Assembly: GCA_914767885.1 (NCBI GenBank)
Contig: CAJZBQ010000021.1
Coordinates: 186,001 to 250,000 of the forward strand
Direction: 5' to 3'
From: Blepharisma stoltei
Lineage: Eukaryota; Ciliophora; Heterotrichea; Heterotrichida; Blepharismidae
Length of the DNA stretch: 64,000 nucleotides
In this document: positions 33,582 through 43,931 of the stretch, one piece after another
How the letters are laid out: the number at the start of each line of letters is the position of its first letter
How positions within the stretch are numbered: the stretch's first letter is position 1
Notes under the pieces: generated by a model
The model's database searches: none
Seen by the model: only the letters and a program-made list of their open reading frames with translations
Told to the model about the DNA's origin: nothing
Translations under genes and position numbers: made by a program

Positions 33582-34487
33582 TTTTCAAATAATGAAGAAT
33601 TTTTGAATAAAAGTTCACGGGAAGAAAAATTAGGATATTATGATTTTAAGAAAAATCTGGAAATGACAATTATGGAATCAATAATCATTATGTGCTGAGT
33701 AAGAAAATATATCCAAGTGAAGAAATGCTAACCCAAAGAGAAGGTCGCTAAACCTTCCTGGGTTTGAGCGAAAGTAAACCCCTGGCAGAGGTTATCCCTT
33801 GGGCGGAGGAAGGGTAACCCATTGTAGCATGCAATACTCATGCTGAGATGGATGAGCTTGGGTTTTCTCAAGATGGGGTTTTGTCTAATAACCAAATCCT
33901 AGGATAGCGGTTCAATTGTTTCCTGGAGTAGATCTCGTTCATTGAATAAAGGTCTCCATAACACCGAGTAAGGAGGAGCAAGAGAAGGCTTGGCTTTTAT
34001 GTCACTTTAATAGTTCTAATTCAAACTAATTATGGAATTATAATACTGATAATTAAAGTAAATAATTGGATTAGTTATGCATAAATTACTCGTGTATAAG
34101 AAAAGCAGAAGAAATGATTAAGAAAACCCCTAAAGTAATTTCAATGAATTTTTCTTTATCTGTTTTCTGCTTATTCCTCCTTTATCAGCGAACAAATTTC
34201 TGCCCACTCTTATAGGTGTTAATTTTTAAAATATGTATAAAAATAAAATTTGGAATTTAAAAGATCTCTTTTTGCAATATTGATAAGAATAATCTAAATA
34301 TAAATATGAAAAAATATTTTTAAAGAATGCTAATACCTAAAATTTAATTAAATTTATTCTGAAAAAATATTAATTTAATATAAAAATAAAAAAAAAAAAT
34401 ATATTGAAAAATTTGTTTGTTTTCCCTCTTAAAGGGTTTTAATTTTCTCGAAAATAAGATCTTTCCAATGGTTGTGCCCACACTCTC
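33582..34487. other. Intergenic spacer with a candidate retroposon
   Basis: AT-rich except for the block at 33679-34027. Vestigial MITE-like ends (CCTCCTTTATCAGCGAAC near 34185, CCCTCTTAAAGGG near 34424) may mark a decayed element. Confidence 0.5.
33668..34038. mobile_element. Candidate short retroposon, unrelated to R
   Basis: A GC-richer segment of about 350 bp between direct repeats AATTATGGAAT at 33668-33678 and 34028-34038. It contains several small inverted repeats (AACCTTCCTGGGTTTG, GGAGGAAGGGTAACCC) and a GGTTCAATTGTTTCC stretch. No frame. Single copy here, so the repeat status is unproven. Confidence 0.45.
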
Positions 34488-34895
34488 TTAAATAGGAGAG
34501 TTAGCAGGGATCATATGTGACGGTAAATCACTGACATTTAAGACAATTTCTTCTTTTTTCTTTGGTTCAGAATATTTTCTTGTTAAAATACTTGGCTTAT
34601 TTACAAATTTTTTTTCTTCGATTTCATCTATTTCTAATAGTTTTTGCTTATAATCAGATTCAAGTGAATTATGTATTGACTCTTCTGTGGATAAAGCTGA
34701 CTGAGTTTTTTGATTCCATTTCAATAAAGCTTCACAATTATCTCCATCTACCGTAGGATTTTGATTATTTTGAATATCCAAAAAGCTAGAAGCTTGAATT
34801 TCACCATCTAATTTTGGATTAGCTTCAAAATCTTCCTTACTTTTTTGGTTAGCTTTATTTTCCTCATCAATCTTTAAACCATGGTCAATCTCCAT
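34488..34895 (-). CDS. Unknown acidic hydrophilic protein, 135 aa
   Basis: ATG at 34895, TAA at 34488. Rich in E, K, N and S with no hydrophobic segment. Near the end it has ILTRKYSEPKKKEEIVLNVSDLP. Disordered by composition. No family recognised. It shares strand and spacing with the next gene but has no clear link. Confidence 0.6.
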   Translation of the reverse strand: MEIDHGLKIDEENKANQKSKEDFEANPKLDGEIQASSFLDIQNNQNPTVDGDNCEALLKWNQKTQSALSTEESIHNSLESDYKQKLLEIDEIEEKKFVNKPSILTRKYSEPKKKEEIVLNVSDLPSHMIPANSPI

Positions 34896-35010
34896 GTTAG
34901 TTTTACAACAGACTAATTATTTTTTTGCAATCATTTTTCTATATTATAAGAAAACAAACTTTATATATTTTAAAATAAAATTATATTAATTAATTTCAAT
35001 TAGTTTAGAG

Positions 35011-38000
35011 TTATAAATCATAGTCTTCTTCATATCTCCTTGAAAGCGACCTTTGGCCACTTCCAGATCTTAGACCTGAAGATGATCCTTCATAATTATC
35101 AGCTCTCCCAAACCCAAAAATTGGTATTTCTGATACTAGTTTTCCTATATCAAGAAGCCCTGAATCTTGAACGCTCGAGTCATTCTTCTGATATCCAAAA
35201 TAATTTCCACCAGGCCGAGAGTCGTACGAACTTTCATATTCTCCGCCATCTATCATTTCGTCATAAAAATTCTGATTAAGCTGGAGTTTTGGCTTTGGAT
35301 TTTCCTCAAAAATTTTGTCCATTTCTTCAGAGAGGTCTAAAGACTCTTGCTCATTTGCATGTTTTCTAGCTTCTTCAAGCCTGCTAAAAGCACAAGACCC
35401 TGTTTTTGGTGTCAAAGTTTTTTGGGTGATTTTTGATTTTTTATTAAAAATATCAATAGTTTTGGGCTTATCCAGGATAAGCCTTCTGGTTTCGGCTCTT
35501 GGGGTTTCTTGGACATTTGGGACTAGTCCTGAGCTGAATTCTTCAAAAGACCCAAATTTTGGTACTCCCATTTCGATTTCATAGACAGGGGTGACAATTT
35601 CATTTTCATATGGCTCTGATTCTATATCTGATTCAAAATGTTCAGAATAAGCCTCGTCTATGGATTCTTCTTCAAATTTATTTTCTTCAATTTTTGGCTG
35701 GATTACGATTTTTACAGGCTCCATTTGGCTTTTTCTTAGCTGGAAAAATTCGATGTTTGATGGTAATGATTCATCATTTGCTTCTATATTTTTGAGATTT
35801 TGTATTGGGTTTTCTTTAAAAGTAGGGTTAGGCATTGAGGTTTTTGGTAAAAAATTAGGGATCTCACTCCCCCGTTCCGTGAGCGAACAAAAAAAATTTT
35901 GTTCTCTCACGGAGAGGTTAATTATTTTTCTTTAAATATTTATAAATAAATTTTATAGTAATTTTTTTTTTCGAAATTTAAAAAAAAAATACAAATTCGT
36001 AAAAATTGAGAAGTAATTTGCAAATTATGTTTTAAAATACAAGCTGTTTAAAATTAAATAGAATTAGCTAAGATTTCATTATAATAATTATCACTTACAT
36101 ATCGAAATATGTTTTAAAAAGTTTTGTTCACTCACAAAGGGTAGGATTTTTACCAAAAAAATTGGGGATTTTCCAGTGGTCTTATAGGAGGAGTCAGGAA
36201 TTTTGCTGGATTTTTCCACAATTTCTGCAGTTTTTGGCAATTGTGTGATTTCGTATAAATGCAAATTTCCCCAATTCATATCAGTTGGTACAAATTTACT
36301 ATGACCTCTTAATGAGCTTTCAAACACTTCTGGCTCTTGCGGAGCTAAAATATGAAGGTAATTCGTCTGAATCGGATTTACATCAATAAGATCATCATTT
36401 TTAGGGCCATAGCTTTGGAAATCTGGCTTAGGAGTTTGCGCTTCATTTGCATAATAAGGTAGCTGGGTGCTGACTGCTGCAAATACTCTTTGATTATTCA
36501 TAGGATCAGCTTGATAAGTTTGTGGTCTCGATCATACAGGATTAGGCTGTATTAAAGGTGCAGGATTCTGCTGGATTACAGGATATTGTGCCAATGGAGC
36601 TTGATAAGGATTCATTGGACTTTGTATTCTTAGCATAGTTATCATGTTTTCAATTTGTTTTTCTCTTTCCTTTAGCATCATTTCTTTCATTTCCAGCATG
36701 CATTCTCTTGCTTTATCTCTTTCCTGCTTTATTTCTTGTATTTCTTTCAAATAAGATTCAGTCAAGCTTTGATTAATCTCTGGCTGCTGCGAAATAAACG
36801 AATTTTGATTATGAGGACTCGGCGAATAATTTATTCTTGGTGACGGAAATTCTGAAAATTGCTGGATTTCTCTATTATCAAATGAATTTTCACTGATTTT
36901 TGGATGATACATTTCTTCACCACCTATTGATTTATGTTTTGCGAATTCTCTATATCTTTCTGCATGGGGATTTTCGTCACTTGGTTTATTTGGGTCAATT
37001 GTTTTTTGTCTTCTTATTGATCTTTCTTGAGATTGATCAGAAAATTTCATCTCATATCTGACGTCTTGCATCTGTATAAGCTTTTTTTCTTCTTCTTTTC
37101 TGCGTCTGTTTTCTTCTATTTGTTTTTGAAGCTCTTCACGATATTTTAGTTTTTTATTTATATCAGAAGCTGGCTGAGCATGAAAAGGATCAGGAGCTGG
37201 GTCTTCAATGGGCGGAAATTGTTTTTGTTGCTGTTTTTGGGAAATTTGGCTTAAGAGATCTTGCTTGTATTGATTTTTGTCGAATTTGTTGTAGTTTGAA
37301 GGCGGAAGAGAATTTTCGAATATCAGATCATTTGTGCTGTGGCTTCTTGCTGAATGAATTTCAGTTCTGTTTGGTCTTGGGTCAATTCTTTCAGCTGGCT
37401 TTCTAAATTCTTCATTTTTGTCTCAAAATTCTCTAGGCTTCTTATTTACTCCCCCCCCCCCCCTCCGTGAGCGAACAAAACCATTAGAAAAATCGCCATT
37501 TTTTTGACAAAAAACCCACCCTCCGTGAGTGAACAAAAATTTTTTTAATAGAAAAAATTTTAATGGAAAAAAATTTTGATATATAAGTGATAATTAGTGT
37601 AATGAAATCTAGAGCTAATTCTGTTTAATTTTAAACAAATTGCGTTTTAAAACATAAATTTTGCAAATTAAATTAATATTTGCTTCCCAATTTTTGCAAA
37701 TTAGGATTTTTTTAAATTTCGAAAAAAATATTTTTTATAAAATTTATATATAAATTTTTTTTTAAAAAAAAAAATTAACCCCCCTCCGTGAGCGAACAAA
37801 TTTTTTTGTTCGCTCACGGAGGGGGGGGGGGGAGTTAGCATTTCTTGAAAAATTTTGTCCGCGTAATCCTGCCTTTCTCTTGGAATTTCATCTCTTAAAG
37901 GTCCTTGATGTTTAGCTAAGCTTTGATTTAAATTCCCATAAATTTGTTCAGGATCAAATCTCTCTTGCATTAAGCTTATATTACTTCTTGGGTTTGCCAG

Positions 38001-38339
38001 ACTATTTGGTTCATTATAGATCGATTCAAACCCAGCCATTCTTCTAGCACGTTCTTCAGCTCTCAGCCTAAGCCTTCTATCCCTTTCATTCTCATTAACA
38101 TTTTTATCTTCATAAGATCCCTCACTAGTCAGATTATTTGGAAATTGCCCCAAGCCTAAGTCTCTTTTCCTTTTTTCCAGTTCATCTCGTTTATTTCTAA
38201 TAAAATTCTTCAACTGTAGATCTAAACTATTTTTGTTTTTCATTTCATAGTCATTTAGCATATCTTCTTGCTTCAGAATTTCCTCTAAAACTTGTTGTTT
38301 AGCATAATATTTTATCTTTTCGTCGCTTATTTCATTCAT
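35011..38339 (-). CDS. CSPP1-like centrosome/cilium coiled-coil protein, 870 aa
   Basis: Assembled from three open segments across two MITE-1 IESs (37447-37837 and 35856-36184). TGA reads as Trp at two sites. Several short helical blocks alternate with Asn/Gln/Pro-rich linkers. A block KKLKYREELQKQIEENRRRKEEEKK resembles the repeated YxxxLxxQIxEK.. motif of CSPP1, a microtubule-lumen and basal-body protein, and similar arrays in ciliate ciliary proteins. Another block is SYLKEIQEIKQERDKAREC. The C-terminal part is acidic and ends SLSRRYEEDYDL. The name is tentative; the single-gene structure is well supported by both frame-restoring joins. Confidence 0.7.
35856..36184 (-). mobile_element. MITE-1 with one eroded end, in the CSPP1-like gene
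   Basis: Excised length 327 bp. Left hairpin intact. The right end lacks the outermost CTCCGTGAGCGAAC unit and stops at the inner ACCACTGGAAAATCCCC block, yet a TA there still gives an in-frame join (..PDSSY/NFLPKTSMP..). Confidence 0.88.
37447..37837 (+). mobile_element. MITE-1 copy, full length, in the CSPP1-like gene
   Basis: Excised length 389 bp. Nearly identical to the copies at 8805 and 54693. Joins KIFQEML/NKKPREFW in frame. Confidence 0.93.
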
Positions 38340-38371
38340 TTATATTATAGTTGTTAAAAATTCCAATGATT

Positions 38372-38797
38372 TTAGCTTAGATTAGTACTGGTGCTAAAAA
38401 TTTCATCAATTTTAGCTTGGATTAGTGCCTGTGTGCTTGATATTTCTATTAGCTCAGAAAAATGAGAATTTACTTCAATGACAAGAGCTAGAATTGAATT
38501 GTTTGGCAAATCATATAGGCTAATCCCAATGTACTTTCCTTGAATGTGAATAGGCTGGCTTTTAGTTTGCCCAGTGATCGCCATGATTTTGCGGTATTGG
38601 TGCTTGATTGAGGAAATTTGATATAAAAGCGCATCTACTTCAGCTCCGGTTATGTCTTCACGGTTGTGAAGACTTAAAACTTTGCCGTCTTCTTGGATAA
38701 ATGTAGCCATCCTTAGGCTGCCTTTTTCAAATAGATTTTTGATTTGGTTGAGCTTTTCGTCCATTGCATCATTCTTCTTTTTCGATTTTCCTAACAT
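38372..38797 (-). CDS. Roadblock/LC7-like protein, 141 aa
   Basis: ATG at 38797. After a basic N-terminus the sequence alternates strands and helices in the order of roadblock/longin-like folds: MATFIQEDGKVLSLHNRED, TGAEVDALLYQISSIKHQYRK, HIQGKYIGISLYDLPNN, SILALVIEVN. Such proteins form dimers in dynein or small-GTPase (Ragulator-type) complexes. The match is by pattern, not by signature residues. Its last exon contains a short tandem duplication (TTTTAGCTTAGATTAGT / TTTTAGCTTGGATTAGT). Confidence 0.55.
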   Translation of the reverse strand: MLGKSKKKNDAMDEKLNQIKNLFEKGSLRMATFIQEDGKVLSLHNREDITGAEVDALLYQISSIKHQYRKIMAITGQTKSQPIHIQGKYIGISLYDLPNNSILALVIEVNSHFSELIEISSTQALIQAKIDEIFSTSTNLS

Positions 38798-39141
38798 TCT
38801 CCAAGTTTTTTTTTTTCTTGCTTACATAAAAATTGATAATTGTGAGATTTTTTTTAATTTTAACTGTTTATCTTTAATTGGAATTAATAATTTAATATTT
38901 TTAGGATGCTACTTTCTATAACTTTATTAACATATTTATTAAATAAACCTTAAAATATTATCTAGAAAACCTATTATTTACCTAAAAATTGTAGGATTTA
39001 TAACATCTTTTTCATTCCTGTGGGAAGTAAGCAAAAGCATTTCATTTTAAAATTTCATTCTGAAGTTATTATTTATCAAAAAAATTACTAATTTTAGCCA
39101 AATGCTAAATTTAAGCAAGCTAAGATTTAATCATAATAATA

Positions 39142-39456
39142 ATGGATCAAACACAAAAAGAAGCTCCAAAGAAAAAAAAAATTTTTTATAGCGAAAATGA
39201 AGAGCCTTCTGAAAGCATAAGAGAATATTTCCCATTTGTAGCTTTACTGCTTTCTATGCTAGGATTTTACTTCAGGACTATTATTCTTTCGTGGATCGGA
39301 ATAATCTTCTTTTTATTCAGTCTTACTCAAATATCTAGAGAAAACACAAGCAAAGCTCAATTAATTGCGATTTTTTTGCTATGTGCAATTAGCTTGTGTG
39401 CTAATTATGCAAATATTTTTGTTGCTGCAGACCATCAATCTTTGGTTTCTTTATAA
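39142..39456 (+). CDS. Asterix-like subunit of the ER PAT complex
   Basis: 104 residues. A Pro/Lys N-terminus is followed by EYFPFVALLLSMLGFYFRT, ILSWIGIIFFLFSLTQISREN and LIAIFLLCAISLCANYA. This three-helix layout, with a polar S-R-E-N turn after helix two, matches Asterix (WDR83OS), an intramembrane chaperone partner of CCDC47 for multipass protein insertion. Length agrees with the family (about 100). Confidence 0.8.
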   Translation: MDQTQKEAPKKKKIFYSENEEPSESIREYFPFVALLLSMLGFYFRTIILSWIGIIFFLFSLTQISRENTSKAQLIAIFLLCAISLCANYANIFVAADHQSLVSL

Positions 39457-39585
39457 TAAAGATTTTTAACAAAATTTAGCTTAATAAAATGAGTTAGTTT
39501 ATAAAAATGAATATATAATGTTTCAATGAATTAGTAGTGTCTAGGCAAGAGCATAAGAATTTGTAATTAAATTTATATAGAATTT

Positions 39586-41013
39586 ATGCAAAATATAATA
39601 AAATATTATACACATCTATATAATTCTGTATATATACTAAAGACAGCATTAGGGATGAAGGTTTTTATTTTGGTACTTTCAAACGCAATGAACTATTTAA
39701 TTGAAGATTATGATAATAGCATTACCTTAGTAAGCCATATTCAGAGAGGAAGCCACATTCCAAATTCCCCAATCGGAAAACTTTTTGCAGGTCTTGCTAG
39801 ATGAGATTCTTTATTTTTCCTTCAAATTTCCCATGAAGGCTATCTTTATGAAAAAAATCATGCTTTTTTCCCTTTATATCCTTTGTTAATTCGATATCTG
39901 GCCAAAATCCTATCACCTATACTATTTTGACTCTCTGTAGATGATCTTCATTTAATTTCAGGAATTTTAATATCTTGGGCAAACTTTATTTTTGCTACAT
40001 ATTTTCTTATAAAACTTGGAAAAAAGATTATGGGTGATAAAAAATATTCTCAATGATGTGGACTATTATTTATAATAAATCCTGCAACAATTTTTATGAC
40101 TGCAATGTAAAAAGCTATTTAGATGTACGACGTCGCTGTTTTCTTTTTTATCTATGGCTGGGATTTATTTTTTATATAGAAACGTTAATTGAAGTCATGA
40201 TAAAGCGGCATTTATTATGCCAAGCTTTATAGATAAAGCAATTTCGTGTGGATTTTTTACATTAGCAACAGCTGCTAGATCTAATGGATCATTTTTGTTT
40301 GTTTTTCTATTGTGTTTCGCAGCAAACTCTCTATTCTCGAATTATATGAAAAAAACATTGAATTTTAAAATAATTTTCAAAGAAATTTTTACCTTACACT
40401 ATTTTATAAATCACCATTTTTCTAAATTATATATTTATTAATAAATTTTAATATTTAAATAAAAGAGTTAGGATTATTTGGAATAATTCAAATTTCTCCT
40501 ATTATTATTTTCACTTTTTATGGAGCAAGTATATATTGTACTGGACAGATACAAAGTCCATATTGTTCAAAATTATTCCCAAATATCTATAGCTATGTTC
40601 AAGAAACATATTGAAACGTCGGATCATTCAGATATTGGGAAGCAAAACAAATCCCTAATTTCTTATTAGCATCTCCTATGCTTTATATTTCAATCTGTGC
40701 TTGCTTTTTCTACATAAAGCATGATTACAAAAGATTTTTCTCATTTTCTTCAACAAAATCCTCAAAAGATTCACATGAATTTCTCAATAATCCTTTATTA
40801 GTGCCATTTATATGATATTGACTATTAAACATTTTTATCATAACTTTTATAGCAAATATTCAAATAGCAACTAGAATTTTAGCATCAAATCCTGCAGTTT
40901 ACTGATATATAGGACAGGACACAATGGGAAAGCACAAATGAGTTATCTATTTTTTCATTATTTATATGCTAGTTGGGACTTCTTTTTATTCTAATTTTTA
41001 TCCATGGACTTAA
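39586..41013 (+). CDS. GPI mannosyltransferase 2 (PIG-V/Gpi18-like)
   Basis: 445 residues with a 16-nt intron (40107-40122) and a 74-bp IES (40395-40470). Key features: ARWDSLFFLQISHEGYLYE near residue 70, the catalytic-loop region of PIG-V; AFFPLYPLLIRYLA; then NPATIFMTA, RSNG, PYCSKLFPNIYSYVQ and YWNVGSF. Ten or so hydrophobic helices. PIG-V adds the second mannose of GPI anchors in the ER. TGA reads as Trp at least six times. The start at 39586 is the first in-frame ATG; 39655 is an alternative. Confidence 0.9.
40395..40470. other. Short IES in PIG-V
   Basis: Excised length 74 bp. Joins KEIFTL/GLFGIIQISP in frame across a transmembrane region. Confidence 0.9.
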
Positions 41014-41742
41014 CAAAAATGACATCATCAAAAACTATAATTAAAATATGGTGTCTTCGTCTAGGTATGGCCTCACGGCCATACAGCCTCCGACTCATAT
41101 TTTAATTATATGCGGCAAGGTTTTCTAGCCTTGAAATGGACGGCAATGCTAGGTAATCAATTCTGCAGAGGCAGAGCCTAGTCGAAGTCCAACTTCGAGA
41201 CTGGTTTTTACCTCGAAGGAAAGGAGGGTTCAGATTTGGAAAGGGCAAGCCCAGCAAGATCTACAGGTAATCCCTAGACCAATTGGGCAACTGCCTAGCG
41301 TGAAACTGGGCGTTACGCTCCAGGATCTGAACTTTACCCTTTTGCCGATAGGCTACAGGAAATTCCATTTTTTTGGAATTTCGGAATGCCAACTTCGTAT
41401 TCTCTCAGCCTCAGGAGGTCGCACAAACCCCTAGCCTGCCCACTCAACACTGGAGCTTTTTACAAGAGCAAGGAGGAGACCAGACGGAAGGAAGGTCGCA
41501 AAGCGGATGAATCCCCCAGGGGATCTTCGGTGATTGCGTTAAAATTAAGGGCGCGAGCCCCTCTATCTAATAAGATAATAAGACATCATCAAAAACTAAT
41601 TAATCATTTAATAAATTTCACATATAAATTAATTATTTTAAGATACCAAAATATATAAATCATCATTAAGCTTGGAGAATCAATTATATTAGCATACATT
41701 CCTTAATTAATTATGAAATTTCAGTAAAATTTATACTTGATA
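41014..41742. other. Intergenic spacer filled by an R retroposon
   Basis: Begins right after the PIG-V stop. Most of it is the R copy described separately; the remaining 140 bp is AT-rich with no frame. Confidence 0.65.
41036..41598 (+). mobile_element. R retroposon with 17-bp target-site duplication
   Basis: Element 41038-41581 (544 bp) lies between perfect copies of GACATCATCAAAAACTA (41021-41037 and 41582-41598). The duplication ends in TA, so a TA-TA cut of 561 bp would restore the empty site. 5' hairpin TAATTAAAATATG..CATATTTTAATTA; 3' tail of AT-rich simple sequence. Confidence 0.9.
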
Positions 41743-42837
41743 ATGGTCATTTTTCAGCGAATTGGAACTGAAGAAATAAAATACGAATTGAATGTCACAA
41801 TTCATTACGTTTCTGCTAAATTTACAAACCAAGGTCTCATAAAAGTTACTGCTGAACGAGGCGACAAACTCTCAGAAACCCAGCCAATGCAATATGACTC
41901 TTCTAAAGAAAAAGCAATTTTTGAGTATCCTTTAACATTTATCACAACAATGTTTAAAAGAGGTGAAAAATTTTTAAAGAAAGAAATAACCTTTAGGGTC
42001 TATGAAATGATAGGAAATAAAGGAATTAAGAATGGAAAAGCACAAATTGATTTCAGTGAAGCTGCAACTTATGGAATACAAATATCAAGGACACAACTTG
42101 TATTAAGAGGCTGCAGTGATAAATCTGCTTATATTTGTGTCAGCTTATACCTAGAAAAATATGATAAAAAACGCACCGAGTCAGAACCTACAGGGGATAT
42201 CTCAATGCAAACTCCTGTAGTGAATGCTAGAAATAAATATAAATCTGCAACTGATTTATCAGATGTAATAGAAAACTCTAATAAAGAAGACAAAACAAGA
42301 AGGAATACCCACGCTCTTGAAGCTTATCAGCCACATAAGCACGAAAAAAAAGAAAAATTCAAATATTCACATAATATAATCCCTAAAAATTACGTCAGAA
42401 AAAGATTTTACAGCTTAGAAGATGGGACTATTGATTTAATAGAAGAAGAAAAAAATAATGAAGAAACAGAAGATAATGAAAAAATAAGGACACAGTCAGA
42501 AGTTTATGTAGACTCTGACGAGATAAATAATGTGTCAACTGAAGATTCGAAGCCTGAAAAAGAAAATAAAAAAGATATATTCAAGGATTTAGGAATCACA
42601 AAAGAGAGTATTATACATCCTAAAGATTCATTGGTAGACTCTGAAGATTCCAGCTCAGAAGAAGAGCCTGTGCAGCTAAGTGCTGAACTCATTGAAAGCA
42701 TAAAACATCCAGCTTCGACTATGTCAAATGTGATACCCAATGAAATGAGCAGGGATGACATAATTTCTCAAAAAGAGTCATCAGCTGGACTGATAAAAGG
42801 GAAAGGCCCATGCTGTACTGTCTGTAGTTTATTTTAA
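41743..42837 (+). CDS. NT-C2 domain protein, 364 aa
   Basis: Residues 1-145 look like an N-terminal C2 (EEIG1/EHBP1-type) domain: YELNVTIHYVSAKFTN.., IFEYPLTFITTMFKRGEKFLKKEITFRVYEM, then a strand-rich end ICVSLYLEKY. The remainder is disordered, Glu/Ser-rich, with a Cys-rich end (GPCCTVCSLF) that could be palmitoylated. Such C2 domains bind membranes or scaffold actin and Rab links. The ATG at 41743 is the first in frame. Confidence 0.7.
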   Translation: MVIFQRIGTEEIKYELNVTIHYVSAKFTNQGLIKVTAERGDKLSETQPMQYDSSKEKAIFEYPLTFITTMFKRGEKFLKKEITFRVYEMIGNKGIKNGKAQIDFSEAATYGIQISRTQLVLRGCSDKSAYICVSLYLEKYDKKRTESEPTGDISMQTPVVNARNKYKSATDLSDVIENSNKEDKTRRNTHALEAYQPHKHEKKEKFKYSHNIIPKNYVRKRFYSLEDGTIDLIEEEKNNEETEDNEKIRTQSEVYVDSDEINNVSTEDSKPEKENKKDIFKDLGITKESIIHPKDSLVDSEDSSSEEEPVQLSAELIESIKHPASTMSNVIPNEMSRDDIISQKESSAGLIKGKGPCCTVCSLF

Positions 42838-42917
42838 TGTTTTTTATTATAAACAAAATTTCCAAGCTTAAATAAATATTAAAAATCCATCTTCATTTGA
42901 ATGATATAAACCTTTAA

Positions 42918-43613
42918 ATGTCGCTTAGCTCCAGAATTAATGAAAAGATTTGTGGCTTCCAATACTTGCAAAATTCTCTAAAAGTCTTAGAAGTTGATGG
43001 CCACTTAGATGTACTGCACAATGTTTTTGGGAATATATATCGGTCAAAGGAAAATCGCAAAGAAGAGTTCAAAGAAAGCCTAAAAATCATTGTAAATAAT
43101 TTGATTGATATACTGTGAAAAGAAAGCCCTAGAAATGAAGACGAAATGTATCAAACTCCCAGTCCAAAAATAAACGAAATTTCTAAGTCGCGCTCTACAA
43201 CTGCTTTTAATACAGAAAGAAGTACATATCGTCAAGTTTATTCAGCTAAAAGTCCAGCAAGCTGCAGAAAGTCACCTTTAGATCACTTTGATATTGTGGT
43301 TCCGAGTGAATCTCGGACCCCAAAATTGTTGCAGCAAAGAAATAGCAGTCCGTTAGCAAACCAGAATAATTCATTTCAGCTAATTTCAGATTTTGGGTAT
43401 CAACCAGGAGCAGTTACGTTTTGTAAGGCAGATAGAAAACTTAATGAGGTAAAAACATTAACTCCTGGCCCAGGGGCATACGAAACAAAGCAGTTAAATA
43501 GATCACCCAGTGCGCTGATGCCGCGTGCTATAAGACGAGCTGACAACAAAACTCCAACCCCCTCTCCAGGGGATTATAACCCACTTGTGAGGTTTTTGTC
43601 TAAGCGATTATAG
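42918..43613 (+). CDS. STPGR-motif microtubule-associated protein, 231 aa
   Basis: ATG at 42918, TAG at 43611; one TGA reads as Trp. Two Pro-Gly-rich signatures, TLTPGPGAYETKQLN and TPTPSPGDYNPLV, are the STPGR repeats of ciliary microtubule-inner proteins (ODF3/STPG family). The N-terminal 70 residues are helical and the middle is Ser/Pro-rich. Likely axonemal. Confidence 0.75.
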
Positions 43614-43931
43614 AAGTATATTAATTACAGAAAGTTCTCTGCTAATTCTATTTTCCCAATCATGCCTAAATTTAAGTATTTTTAATTATTTAGACCAATA
43701 AATCATATTTTATTACAAAATACCAATCAAAACACCTCACAATATTTTTTGTAGGCTGATTTTATAATTTCCAAATTTTGCCTTTATTTCGGCAATTTTT
43801 GGTTTTTATCATTAATTTCTAATTAAAATGTCTTTTAACGTTCATTTCAGCCTAAAGCCATAACAATTCTTGAAGATTGTCATTTCCCTCAGTTGGCGCG
43901 TATTAATATTTACTAATAAATTAGGCGGCAA
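43614..43931. other. AT-rich spacer upstream of MCM2
   Basis: About 320 bp between the STPGR gene stop and the MCM2 ATG. I see no frame, repeat or RNA gene. Confidence 0.5.
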
